Shown in pieces: positions 34,001 to 46,659 of a stretch of 64,000 bases of DNA. Both the position numbers and the translations under genes were made by a program. Positions within the stretch are counted from its first letter, which is position 1; every line of letters begins with the position of its first letter. This DNA comes from Drechmeria coniospora (Eukaryota > Ascomycota > Sordariomycetes > Hypocreales > Ophiocordycipitaceae): positions 12,148,520-12,212,519 of the forward strand of contig NC_054389.1 in assembly GCF_001625195.1 (NCBI RefSeq), given 5' to 3'. The notes beneath the pieces are model-generated. The model did not search any database. It was not told where the DNA came from and worked only from the letters and a program-made list of their open reading frames with translations.

Positions 34001-37000
34001 TCGAAACGCCGACTGGATACGTCACGTCTGGGCAGCCGTGGACGGGTACGTTTGTGACGACCAGCACAGTTCCACCTAGCGGTACGATGCCAGGAACTAT
34101 TATAGTCCAAACTCCGACAGGATATGTAACGACCACGGAACCATGGACGGGTACGTTTGACGCAACCCGTACGGTGCCTCCTTCTGGTACTATGCCAGGG
34201 ACTGTCATCGTCCAGACGCCAACAGGATACGTGACGACTGGGCAACCGTGGACTGGTACGTTTGTTACAACCCGCACGATCCCTCCTAGCGGAACCTTGC
34301 CAGGGACAATCATAGTGGAAACCCCCACAGGATACGTGACGAGCGGGCAACCGTGGACGGGTACATTTGTCACAACCCGTACAGTGCCTCCCAGTGGAAC
34401 TTTTCCGGGAACTATTATTGTTCAAACTCCAACAGGATACGTCACGTCTGGGCAGCCGTGGACGGGCACGTTTGTTACGACCCTTACCGTGCCGCCTAGT
34501 GGAACGTTGCCGGGAACTGTCATAGTTCAAACTCCAACAGGATACATTACCACTACGCAGCCGTGGACGGGCACATTCATCACAAGCCGCACCGTGCCAC
34601 CCTCTGGTACGATGCCAGGAACCATTATAGTAGAAACACCAACCGGGTATGCAACCACATCCGAGCCATGGACTGGTACGTATGCAACGACTATTACCAT
34701 TCCACCGTCGGGTACTGTTCCAGGAACCATCATAGTCCAGACTCCCACGGGATATGCAACTACATCGGAGCCATGGACTGGGACGTATGCAACGACCCGT
34801 ACCATTCCACCGTCGGGTACGGTTCCCGGTACAATCATCATTCAACTCCCAACAGGATACGTCACAACCACACAGCCTTGGACTGGCACGTTTCTTACAA
34901 GCCGTTCAGTCCCTCCTACAGGAACAATGCCTGGAACAATAATAGTAGAAACGCCTACTGGATACGCCACTACGTCGGAGCCTTGGACAGGAACGTTTGC
35001 TACCACACGTACCATACCACCTTCGGGTACAGCCCCAGGGACCATTATAGTTCAAACCCCAACGGGATATGCCACTACGTCGGAGCCTTGGACAGGAACG
35101 TTTGCTACCACACGTACTATACCGCCTTCTGGCACGGTGCCGGGAACCATTATAGTTCAAACTCCAACCGGATATGCAACTACGTCGGAGCCTTGGACAG
35201 GAACGTTTGCCACCACACGTACCATTCCACCGTCAGGTACGATTCCCGGGACGATTATTATTCAACTCCCAACAGGATACGTGACCACCACGCAGCCGTG
35301 GACTGGTACGTTTGTTACAAACCGTACAGTGCCTCCCACAGGAACAAGGCCTGGAACGGTTATAGTAGAAACGCCTACGGGATACGCAACTACATCAGAG
35401 CCATGGACTGGTACGTATGCAACGACTCATACCATTCCACCTTCAGGTACAGTTCCAGGCACCATCATAATACAACTTCCGACGGGGTACGTTACGACTA
35501 CACAACCGTGGACTGGGACGTTTATTTCAAGCCGTACGGTACCTCCTACCGGTACGAATCCTGGAACAGTTATAGTACAAACACCTACGGGATACGCAAC
35601 TACATCAGAGCCATGGACTGGTACGTATGCAACGACTCGTACCATCCCACCTTCCGGCACAGTTCCAGGAACCATCATAGTTCAAACCCCAACAGGGTAT
35701 GCCACTACATCTGAACCGTGGACTGGTACGTATGCAACGACACGCACCATTCCACCTTCTGGCACAGTTCCGGGAACTATTATAGTGCAAACTCCAACTG
35801 GATACGTTACCACTACACAGCCGTGGACCGGGACTTTTATTTCAAGCCGTACGGTACCTCCCACCGGTACGAATCCTGGAACAGTTATAGTACAAACTCC
35901 TACGGGTTATGCCACTACGTCGGAGCCATGGACTGGCACGTATGCAACGACCCGTACTATTCCACCATCAGGTACGGTTCCTGGAACAATCATAGTCCAA
36001 ACCCCAACAGGATACGCCAGCACTACTGAACCGTGGACCGGCACTTTCGCTACAACTCGTACTATACCACCATCAGGTACGGTTCCAGGGACTATTATTA
36101 TACAACTTCCTACAGGTTATGTCACAACGACACAGCCATGGACTGGCACGTTCATTACAAGCCATACAGTTCCTCCTACGGGTACGAGGCCAGGAACCAT
36201 TGTCGTAGAAACGCCTACCGGATACGCCACCACATCTGAGCCATGGACCGGTACGTATGCAACGACCCGTACTATTCCGCCTTCGGGTACGGTCCCAGGT
36301 ACTATAATTGTCCAAACTCCAACAGGATATGCAACTACGTCGGAGCCTTGGACAGGAACGTTTGCTACCACACGCACCATACCACCTTCGGGTACGGTTC
36401 CGGGAACCATTATAATCCAACTTCCAACGGGATACGTGACCACTACGCGTCCATGGACGGGCACCTTTATTACGAGCAGTACGGTGTCTCCTACTGGTAC
36501 CATGCCAGGAACCATTATAGTCGAAACGCCAACCGGATACGCAACCACATCCGAGCCTTGGACTGGTACGTATGCAACAACTATTACTATACCACCTTCG
36601 GGTACAGTTCCGGGAACCATTATAGTTCAAACCCCAACGGGATATGCTACTACGTCTGAGCCATGGACTGGCACGTATGCAACCACTCGAACTATTCCAC
36701 CTTCGGGTACAGTTCCGGGTACAATCATCATTCAACTCCCAACAGGATACGTCACAACTACACAGCCTTGGACTGGCACATTTCTTACAAGCCGTTCAGT
36801 CCCTCCTACAGGAACGATGCCTGGAACAATCATAGTAGAAACACCGACTGGATATGCCACTACGTCGGAGCCTTGGACTGGTACATATGCAACAACTCGC
36901 ACCATTCCACCTTCGGGTACAGTCCCAGGGACCATTATAGTTCAAACTCCAACAGGATATGCAACTACATCAGAACCTTGGACAGGAACATTTGCTACCA

Positions 37001-40000
37001 CTCGTACCATTCCACCTTCTGGCACAGTTCCAGGAACCATCATAGTTCAAACCCCAACAGGATATGCCACTACATCTGAACCGTGGACTGGTACGTATGC
37101 AACGACACGCACCATTCCACCTTCTGGCACAGTTCCGGGAACTATTATAGTGCAAACTCCAACTGGATACGCAAGCACGACAGAACCATGGACAGGCACG
37201 TTTGCGACAACTCGTACTATCCCACCATCCGGTACGGTCCCAGGAACGATCATTGTCCAACTCCCAACAGGATATGTCACGACGACGCAGCCATGGACGG
37301 GTACGTTCATCACGAGCCGTACTGTGCCTCCCACCGGTACGATGCCTGGAACAATCATTATAGAAATACCTACTGGATACGCGACTACATCAGAGCCTTG
37401 GACTGGCACATATGCGACAACTCGTACAATTCCACCCTCCGGTACAGTTCCGGGAACCATCATAGTTCAAACCCCGACGGGATATGCTACTACATCGGAG
37501 CCATGGACCGGTACGTATGCAACAACCCGTACGATTCCACCTTCGGGTACAGTTCCAGGAACTATCATAGTTCAAACCCCAACAGGATATGCAAGCACGA
37601 CAGAACCATGGACTGGAACTTTTGCAACGACTATTACCGTCCCACCATCAGGCACGGTTCCAGGGACTATTATCGTTCAACTGCCAACAGGATACGTTAC
37701 GACTACACAGCCGTGGACGGGCACATTCATAACAAGTCGTACGGTGCCACCTACTGGTACGATGCCAGGAACGATTATAGTAGAAACTCCAACGGCATAT
37801 GCAACCACATCAGAGCCATGGACTGGGACGTATGCAACGACCATTACCATTCCACCGTCGGGTACAGTTCCGGGAACCATCATAGTCCAGACCCCAACAG
37901 GTTACGCAAGCACAACAGAACCATGGACGGGTACGTTTGCAACAACGCGTACCATTCCACCGTCGGGCACGGTTCCGGGAACCATCATAGTCCAACTTCC
38001 AACAGGATATGTCACAACTACGCAGCCATGGACGGGTACGTTCATTACGAGCCGTACTGTACCACCTACAGGTACAATGCCTGGAACAATCATCGTAGAA
38101 ACACCTACCGGATATGCCACTACGTCGGAGCCGTGGACTGGTACATATGCAACAACTCGCACCATTCCACCTTCAGGTACAGTCCCAGGGACCATTATAG
38201 TTCAAACTCCAACAGGATACGCAACTACGTCAGAGCCTTGGACAGGAACGTTTGCCACCACACGTACTATACCGCCTTCTGGCACGGTGCCGGGAACCAT
38301 TATAGTTCAAACTCCAACAGGGTACGTGACGACCACGCAGCCTTGGACAGGTACGGCCATCACAACACTTACGGTACCTCCTACCGGGACGGCGCCTGGA
38401 ACCATCATAGTCCAAACGCCCACTGGATATGCCACCACGTCGGAGCCTTGGACCGGCACGTATGCCACAACCCGTACTGTGCCGCCTTCTGGAACAGTTC
38501 CGGGAACCATCATCGTTCAAACTCCTACAGGCTATGTCACGACTACAGAGCCGTGGACAGGCACGTTCATCTCGACCGTTACGGTGCCTCCTACTGGTAC
38601 GATGCCTGGAACTGTCATCGTTCAAACCCCCACCGGATATGCAACCACTTCGGAGCCTTGGACCGGTACCTTTGCAACAACGAGGACTATCCCGCCATCC
38701 GGTACAGTTCCAGGAACCATTATTGTCCAAACACCAACAGGGTACGTGACGACCACAGAGCCATGGACTGGGACGTTTATGACGACCCGCACGGTGCCTC
38801 CGACTGGTACGATGCCTGGAACCATCGTCGTCGAAACACCAACTGGCTATGCAACGACGTCAGAACCTTGGACCGGTACGTTTGCAACGACTCGCACCAT
38901 ACCTCCTTCTGGTACGGTCCCAGGAACCATTATAGTTCAGACACCTACGGGATATGCAACTACATCTGAGCCTTGGACTGGTACATATGCAACAACTCGT
39001 ACCATTCCACCGTCGGGTACTGTTCCGGGAACCATTATAGTTCAAACCCCAACGGGATATGCCACTACATCTGAGCCTTGGACTGGTACATATGCAACAA
39101 CTCGTACCATTCCACCTTCTGGTACCGTTCCAGGAACCGTCATAGTTCAAACACCAACGGGATATGCCACTACATCTGAACCATGGACTGGTACGTATGC
39201 GACGACTCGTACCATTCCACCTTCGGGTACAGCTCCAGGAACTATTATAGTGCAAACTCCAACTGGATATGTAACGACTACGCAGCCGTGGACAGGCACG
39301 TTCATTACGACCATGACAGTGCCTCCCACCGGTACAATTCCTGGAACGATTATTGTTGAAACACCTACTGGATATGCGACCACTTCGGAGCCTTGGACCG
39401 GTACATTTGCAACGACTCGGACCATCCCACCATCTGGTACGGTTCCAGGAACTATTATTGTCCAAACACCAACAGGGTACGTAACGACCACCGAGCCATG
39501 GACTGGGACGTTTATGACGACCCGCACGGTGCCTCCGTCTGGCACGATGCCCGGAACTATTATCGTCGAAACGCCTACTGGCTATGCAACGACGTCTGAA
39601 CCTTGGACCGGTACATTTGCAACGACTCGCACCATACCGCCTTCCGGCACGGTCCCAGGGACCATCATAGTCCAAACGCCAACTGGATATGCCACAACGT
39701 CAGAGCCTTGGACCGGTACCTTTGCAACAACTAGAACTATCCCGCCATCTGGTACAGTTCCGGGAACTATTATTGTCCAAACCCCAACAGGGTACGTCAC
39801 GACTTCGGAGCCATGGACTGGGACGTTTGTTACGACCCGTACAGTGCCTCCGACTGGTACGATGCCCGGAACCATCATCGTCCAAACACCTACCGGATAC
39901 GCAACTACATCTGAGCCTTGGACTGGTACGTTTGCAACAACTCGTACCATACCGCCGTCTGGTACGGTGCCAGGAACTATCATAGTCCAAACGCCTACGG

Positions 40001-43000
40001 GATATGTAACTACATCTGAGCCTTGGACTGGTACATTTGCAACAACTCGTACCATTCCACCTTCCGGTACCGTTCCAGGAACCATTATAGTTCAAACACC
40101 AACGGGATATGCCACTACATCTGAGCCATGGACTGGTACGTATGCAACGACTCGTACCATTCCACCTTCGGGTACAGCTCCAGGAACTATTATAGTGCAA
40201 ACTCCAACTGGATATGTAACGACTACGCAGCCCTGGACAGGCACGTTTATTACGACCATTACAGTACCCCCTACCGGGACGATGCCTGGAACTGTTGTCG
40301 TTGAAACTCCCAGCGGATATGCAACGACTTCGGAGCCATGGACAGGTACGTTTGCAACTACCCGTACTGTACCACCGTCGGGCACAGTTCCAGGCACCAT
40401 TATAGTGCAAACTCCAACTGGATACGTGACGACTTCAGAACCTTGGACCGGTACGTTTGCAACGACTCGCACCATACCACCGTCGGGCACAGTTCCAGGC
40501 ACCATTATAGTGCAAACTCCAACTGGATACGTATCAACTACACAGCCGTGGACGGGCACGTTCATCAGGACCAGCACGGTGCCCCCTACGGGTACTGTAC
40601 CTGGAACCATCATAGTCGAGACTCCTACAGGATATGTAACAACCACAGTTCCTTGGACCGGAAGCATAACAGTCACTTCGACAATTGCTCCAACTGGTAC
40701 CATCCCTGGAACTATAATTGTTCAAACACCAACGGCCACTCCTACATCCCCATCAAGTTATGTTACGGTCACAATTCCCTGGACTGGTGTGGGAACTACA
40801 ACTACAACTGTGCCCCCAAGCGGAACCGCGCCAGGAACTGTAATTATTGAAACACCTGCCAGCTTTGTAACGGTAACAACACCTTGGACTGGTGTCGGTC
40901 TTACAACAACAACGGTCCTTCCCAGCGGTACTATTCCAGGAACTGTCATTATTCAAACCCCCACCGGCACCATCACAGTACCTACAAGTTACGTTACCAT
41001 CACGACTCCTTGGACTGGTAGCGACACTACGACGACTACTGTACCTCCTAGTGGTACCAATCCAGGCACTGTTATTATCGAGACGCCTGCAAGCTTCGTC
41101 ACAGTTACAATACCATGGACTGGTGTTGGAACTACAACAACTACAGTGCCTCCATCGGGTACCAATCCAGGAACGGTAATTATAGAAACGCCTGCGAGCT
41201 TTGTTACCGTAACATCACCTGGGACTGGTGTCGCGCTTACGACAACGACGGTTCTCCCTAGCGGTACTATTCCAGGAACCGTCATCATCCTAACACCTAC
41301 AGGCACGATTCCGATACCTACAAGCTACGTTACTATCACGACTCCGTGGACTGGTAGCGGCACGACAACAACTACCGTGCCTCCCAGCGGCACTGATCCA
41401 GGCACAGTTATTGTTGAGACACCTGGAGCATTTATTACCGTCACGATACCATGGACTGGTGTTGGAACGACGACTACCACCGTGCCCCCAAGCGGAACCG
41501 CTCCAGGAACTGTCATAATAGAAACGCCTGCGAGCTTTGTTACCGTAACATCACCTGGGACTGGTGTCGGTCTTACAACAACGACGGTCCTTCCTAGTGG
41601 TACTATTCCAGGAACCGTCATCATCCTAACACCTACAGGCACCGTTTCAACACCTACAAGTTACGTTACCATAACGACTCCCTGGACTGGTAGCGGAACG
41701 TCAACGACTACCGTTCCTCCCAGCGGTACTGATCCAGGAACAGTTATTATTGAGACACCTGCAAGTTTCGTGACTGTAACAACACCCTGGACTGGTGTTG
41801 GAATCACAACGACGACGGTCCTCCCCAGCGGTGCTATTCCAGGAACCGTCATCATTCAAACGCCTACAGGCACAGTTACATTGCCTACAAGTTACGTTAC
41901 TATTACGACTCTGTGGACTGGAAGCGGAACGTCAACGACTACCGTGCCTCCTAGCGGTACTGATCCAGGCACGGTTATTATTGAAACACCTGCCAGCTTT
42001 GTTACGGTAACGACACCTTGGACTGGTGTTGGAATTACAACAACAACAGTCCTCCCCAGCGGCACTATTCCAGGAACTGTCATTATTCAAACCCCCACTG
42101 GCACCGTCGCAACACCTACGAGCTACGTCACGATAACGACTCCCTGGACTGGTAGCGGAACTGCAACGACCACGGTGCCTCCTAGCGGTACTGATCCAGG
42201 AACTGTCATCATCGAGACGCCTGCAAGCTTCGTGACTGTAACGACACCCTGGACGGGTGTTGGAACGACGACGACGACTGTTCCTCCCAGCGGCACCATT
42301 CCTGGAACGGTCATCATCGAGACACCTGGAAGCTTCGTTACGATAACGACACCTTGGACGGGAGTCGGAACGTCAACGACGACGGTGCTGCCTAGCGGTA
42401 CGATTCCGGGAACCGTCATCATCGAAACGCCTACAATTACTGGAACGGTACCTACTAGTTATGTTACGATAACAACTCCTTGGACGGGCGTGGGAACTAT
42501 AACAACGACAGTGCCCCCAAGCGGCACCGTTCCGGGAACTGTCATCGTCGAGACGCCTGCAAGCTTTATGACTGTGACGACGCCCTGGACTGGTGTTGGA
42601 ACGACGACGACGACGGTTCCTCCCAGCGGCACCGTTTCGGGAACCATCATCATTCAAACGCCGACGGTGACGTCAACGATACCTACAAGCTTTGTCACCA
42701 TCACGACTCCTTGGACTGGCGTCGGGACGAGGACCACCACGGTGCCCCCTAGCGGTACGATTCCGGGAACTGTCATCATCGAGACACCAACGGCGACCTC
42801 GACGATACCTACAAGTTACGTGACCATAACGACTCCTTGGACGGGCGTCGGGACGGTAACCAGCACCGTTCCGCCTAGCGGTACCATTCCCGGAACCGTC
42901 ATCGTCGAGACACCGGCAACCTACACGACGGTGACGACGCCCTGGACTGGCGTTGGCACCATGACGACGACGGTGCCCCCTACAGGCACCATTCCGGGGA

Positions 43001-44847
43001 CCGTCATCATTCAGACTCCCACAAGCGCCCTGCCAACGTCAAGCTTCGTGACGGTGACGACGGCATGGACTGGTGTCGGGACGGTGACCAGTACGGTCCC
43101 TCCGAGCGGCACCATTCCGGGCACCATCATCATCCAAACGCCCGTGCCATACGTGACGATAACAACGCCTTGGACCGGTGTCGGGACGGTGACCAGTACG
43201 GTCCCTCCGAGCGGCACCATTCCTGGGACGATCATCATCGAAACACCCTTGACCTACGTGACGATCACAACGCCCTGGACGGGCGTCGGGACTTCAACCA
43301 CAACGGTTCCGCCTAGCGGTACCCTTCCCGGGACGATCATTATTGAAACGCCATTGACATATGTCACGATAACGACGCCTTGGACGGGCGTCGGGACGTC
43401 AACCACCACCGTGCCTCCTAGCGGCACTCTTCCCGGAACCATCATCATCGAGACGCCGTTGACATATGTGACGATAACGACGCCTTGGACGGGCGTCGGG
43501 ACGTCAACCACCACCGTGCCCCCTAGTGGCACTCGTCCCGGAACCATCATCATCGAGACGCCCTTGACCTACGTCACAATCACGACGCCTTGGACGGGCG
43601 TCGGGACGTCGACCACGACCGTTCCTCCGAGCGGCACTCGTCCCGGAACCATCATCATCGAGACTCCGGCAACCTACGTCACGATCACGACGTTTTGGAC
43701 CGGTACTGGGACCACCGTCACGACAGTTCCGCCAAGCGGGACGAATCCTGGAACAGTCATCATCGAGACGCCTTGCCCTGCGGTTGACGAGACGAGCGTA
43801 CTTTCGGCAAGCTCTACAGCTGGTGCCCAGACGACTTGGGTCGTTCCTCCTTGTGCTTCCATGATGAGCTTCAGTCTCGTCGGAGGTCGCGGCACCGGTG
43901 CCAGGACTGACCCGAATCAGTCCTTCTCCATCGGCGGTCTCATCGTCGGCTCGATCAACGTCGTGCCCGGGCAAGAAGTCGTTGCCGTCGCCGGCGGCTC
44001 CGGATCCGGCGGCACTCCGGGAACGAGCGTCTACGGGAACGGGGGGGCCGGCGGCCTCGCGACGCTCCCGTGGATGACCGACGGCGCCGCAGGGGGCGGC
44101 GCATCCGCCCTCTACCTCGACGGCACCTTGCTCGCGGTCGGCGGCGGAGGCGGCGGCCAGAAATACACCTCCTCGTTTTCGGGAACGATTGCCTTCAACC
44201 CGACTTGGGCCGTTTACCCTCTATACACCACGCAAGGGCCCGGCATCAACTACGGTTACGACATGAACTTTACGAGAAACGACAAGTCCCTGTACTTTGT
44301 CAACGGCGTTTCCTTTGGTCCCGCTTGCTGCTCGGCCGGCGTGGCAGGGGGTGCGATTGGGTACTCCCTAATCCTGTCCGGCGCAAGCATCCCGTTCACC
44401 TCCCCGGACCCGGACGACTATGCGTTCTTCAGCCAAGGGGGCCTTCCGGGGCTCAACGGAGTGCCGGGCGCCGGGGGCATAACGCAAATAGCATCGTGGG
44501 CCGTGCCCTACACAACCATCGTCAACGGCAATCCCGGCAACGGGAACAACGGCGGGAACGGGGTGCAGTCGCCGGCGGTCGTGGTGAGCAACAACGCGCA
44601 AAACGTCAACACGCTGAACTCGGGAACGTCGTGCGGCGGCGGCGGCGGCTACGGCGGCGGCGGCAGCGGCGGCGCCGTCAGCTACACGTACAACGCCAGC
44701 AGCTATCCCGTCTGGGGCGAGACGGGGTTGGTGCAGGGATCGTTGGGGGCCGGCGGAGGAAACTTTGCGTCCAACAGCCTCCTGACGTCGACGATAAGCC
44801 TCGGGTTGCTCGTGGTGCAGGGGACGGTCAATGTGACCTTTTCGTAA
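31006..44847 (+). CDS. Giant secreted flocculin-like repeat protein 2 (4589 aa, two exons)
   Basis: Exons are 31006-31160 and 31233-44847. The 72-bp phase-2 intron has a GTTAGC donor, a CTGAT branch motif and a TTAG acceptor. The start ATG begins MIYVAINLLALLFSLFSKSHT, a signal peptide; an upstream in-frame GTG was not used. A module with Cys, VYVEYQP and VCSG matches giant protein 1, and the intron splits the equivalent Arg codon. Residues about 64-3219 are roughly 87 units of 35 aa (GYATTSEPWTGTFATTRTIP then PSGTVPGTIIVQTPT). They resemble yeast flocculin repeats (PF00624 type), which occur in mannoproteins that bind cells or surfaces. Residues about 3219-4231 are a variant array (FVTVTTPWTGVGTTTTTVPP). 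Residues about 4254-4589 form a Gly-rich domain (VVPGQEVVAVAGGSGSGG, LLAVGGGGGG) similar in pattern to Gly-rich domains of ALK/LTK type. No GPI signal is visible. Confidence 0.92.
31290..40735 (+). repeat. 105-bp coding tandem repeat array (flocculin-like)
   Basis: The landmark TGGAC recurs at 31396, 31501, 31606 and onward to 40654, about 86 periods of 105 bp with a few small indels. The indels include a 21-bp duplication giving GYVTTGYVTTG near 33160-33190 and a degenerate double unit at 32236-32448. The first fifteen or so units are diverged. The central units, from about 34600, are highly homogeneous and alternate SEPWTGTYATT, SEPWTGTFATT and TQPWTGTF types. Confidence 0.92.
40736..43770 (+). 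repeat. Second coding repeat array of giant protein 2
   Basis: About 28 units of the type TTPWTGVGTTTTTVPPSGT then PGTVIIETPAS. Spacer variants are TGTVPTSYV and similar. The last four units (43250-43660) are nearly identical to each other, which indicates recent expansion. Confidence 0.88.
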
Positions 44848-44888
44848 GGCGAGGCGTTGGCGGGACGAATACTGGAAGGGTCATGATC

Positions 44889-45400
44889 GAGAGACGGTGA
44901 TGGGGCCGGGACTGGACCAGACGCTGCCCAGGGACAATGAGATGCACTCGCTCCAGGAATAGGGCCGGGACTGGACCAGTCGACTGTCCAGGGACAATGA
45001 TGATGCTCCGAGGAGGAATGCTCTCGCTCCAGGAATAGGGCCGGGATTGGGCCAGACGACTGCCGAGGGAGGAATGCTCTAATGCTCTCGCTCCAGGAAT
45101 AGGGCCGGCACTGGACCAGACGGCTGCCCAGAGGCAATGAGGATATTCTGAGGGATGAATGCTCTCGTTCCAGGAATAGGGCCGGGAATGGGCCAGACGA
45201 CTGTCCAGGGACAATGAGGATATTCCGAGGGAGGAATGCTCTCGCTCCAGAGCGCGAGCAGCGGGTGTCATGCGTGTCGTGTTCAACCGTGCAGAGCATG
45301 CGTCGAGTCGGGACGGCTTTTTTCTGTTTTCGAATGCGTAGATTATCATTGAAATGCAACTTGCTTGTTCGAGCTGCATTTCGACCTGCTGCAGACCCCA
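44889..45400. repeat. Minisatellite and dispersed repeat (right copy)
   Basis: Five imperfect 60-75 bp units carry CCAGGAATAGGGCCGGGA, TGGACCAGACGACTG and CCAGGGACAATGA. They are followed by GCGAGCAGCGGGTGTCATG and GCAGAGCATGCGTCGAGTCG. The order and sequence parallel 27090-27480 on the other side of giant gene 2. The array starts 41 bp after that gene's stop codon. Confidence 0.8.
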
Positions 45401-46545
45401 TGATGCTCACCTTGGCAAGACGCCCCGCCCGTGATGTTGAATATGCAAGGCATGCCCGTGTGCTCGTAGGCATGTATGCTTGCTGCGGAGCCACACGCTC
45501 TGCTCGTCCCACCTGATGTATCACCGTGCGATGCGTCGTGCTTGTCGAAAAAGGACGGTCATCGACCAAACCATCCATCAATTTCATGCTGGTTTGACCG
45601 ACAGCCGGCCTCGATGCGGATGGATGTGAAGGACGTTGAACACGTGCACACTGGTTCACGAGGGACAGATGGAGCATGCGAGTGTGCATGACTCGGGGAA
45701 CGACGCATGGTGCCGAGGTGGTATTGCGTCGCCGGTGTACCGATGTCGTTGCGAGCTCGACAGATTCGATTTGCTTCCTCGATCAAGGGGCGTCAAGCGG
45801 CAAGAGTCAATGCGAGCTCGACGGATTCGATTCGCTTCCTCGATCAAGGGGCGTCAAGCGGCAAGATTCAACGGAGTAGGGTAGACGAGAGAATTGAAGC
45901 TCATGCGTGAGAAACTACGTGTGTGTGGGAGCAAAGCATGGCGGAGCGTGGAGTCTGCCGCGCGGGGAAGCGCCTGCCACTGGTGAATATAGCACCTTCC
46001 CGTCGTACGACGAGGGAGTCGGTCGCGCCGTCCCAAGCGGTCGGAAGCGACTGCCGAAAGTAAATATGGCACCTTCCGTTCATATGACGGCGGGGCAATG
46101 CGGGGGTGGCCAGGTGCCTGCAGACTCGAGGCAGCGAATGTATTGCATGGATAGGTACTGTGTAGTTGCTTGCGCGGAGTACACCTGTGTACACGGTATG
46201 CAAGTACTTGTGGACGCACCAACGGCACACTCAGTCACAAGTATACTTGTATCACTCGACATGTACCGAGTACACCTGCTGTACAGATGCACGTACTTGT
46301 ACACGCACCAACGGCACACGTACTCACAAGTATACTTGTATCACTCGACATGTACCGAGAACACCTGCTGTACAGACTTGCTTGCGCGTACGTGCACACA
46401 GTATGCAAGTACTTGTACCCGCATCAATGGCACAGGTACTCACAAGTATACTTACTTGTGCCACTCTACATGTACGGAGTACACCTACTGTACAGAACGT
46501 ACAGGACATATACATGCAAGTATTAATTACCATATTGGTTGTAAT
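45401..46545. repeat. Intergenic DNA with short tandem duplications
   Basis: A 61-bp direct duplication begins at 45751 and 45812 (GCGAGCTCGACAGATTCG). Imperfect 89-bp units with GAGTACACCTGCTGTACAG, GCACCAACGGCACAC and ACAAGTATACTTGTATCACT start at about 46180, 46269 and 46358, with a partial one at 46480. No gene is recognisable. Confidence 0.75.
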
Positions 46546-46546
46546 T

Positions 46547-46642
46547 ATACCGTATCAGTTTTATACCGTATCAGTTTTATACCGTATCAGTTTTATACCG
46601 TATCAGTTTTATACCGTATCAGTTTTATACCGTGTCAGTTGT
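46547..46642. repeat. 16-bp tandem repeat, six units
   Basis: TATACCGTATCAGTTT is repeated head to tail from 46547. The sixth unit has one change and a seventh partial copy lies near 46648. No spacers are present. Confidence 0.95.
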
Positions 46643-46659
46643 CATTGTACCGTATCAGT

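Noticed and set aside
46547..46642. CRISPR-like short repeats
   Set aside because: The 16-bp units are contiguous with no spacers, and the sequence is fungal. It is a microsatellite.
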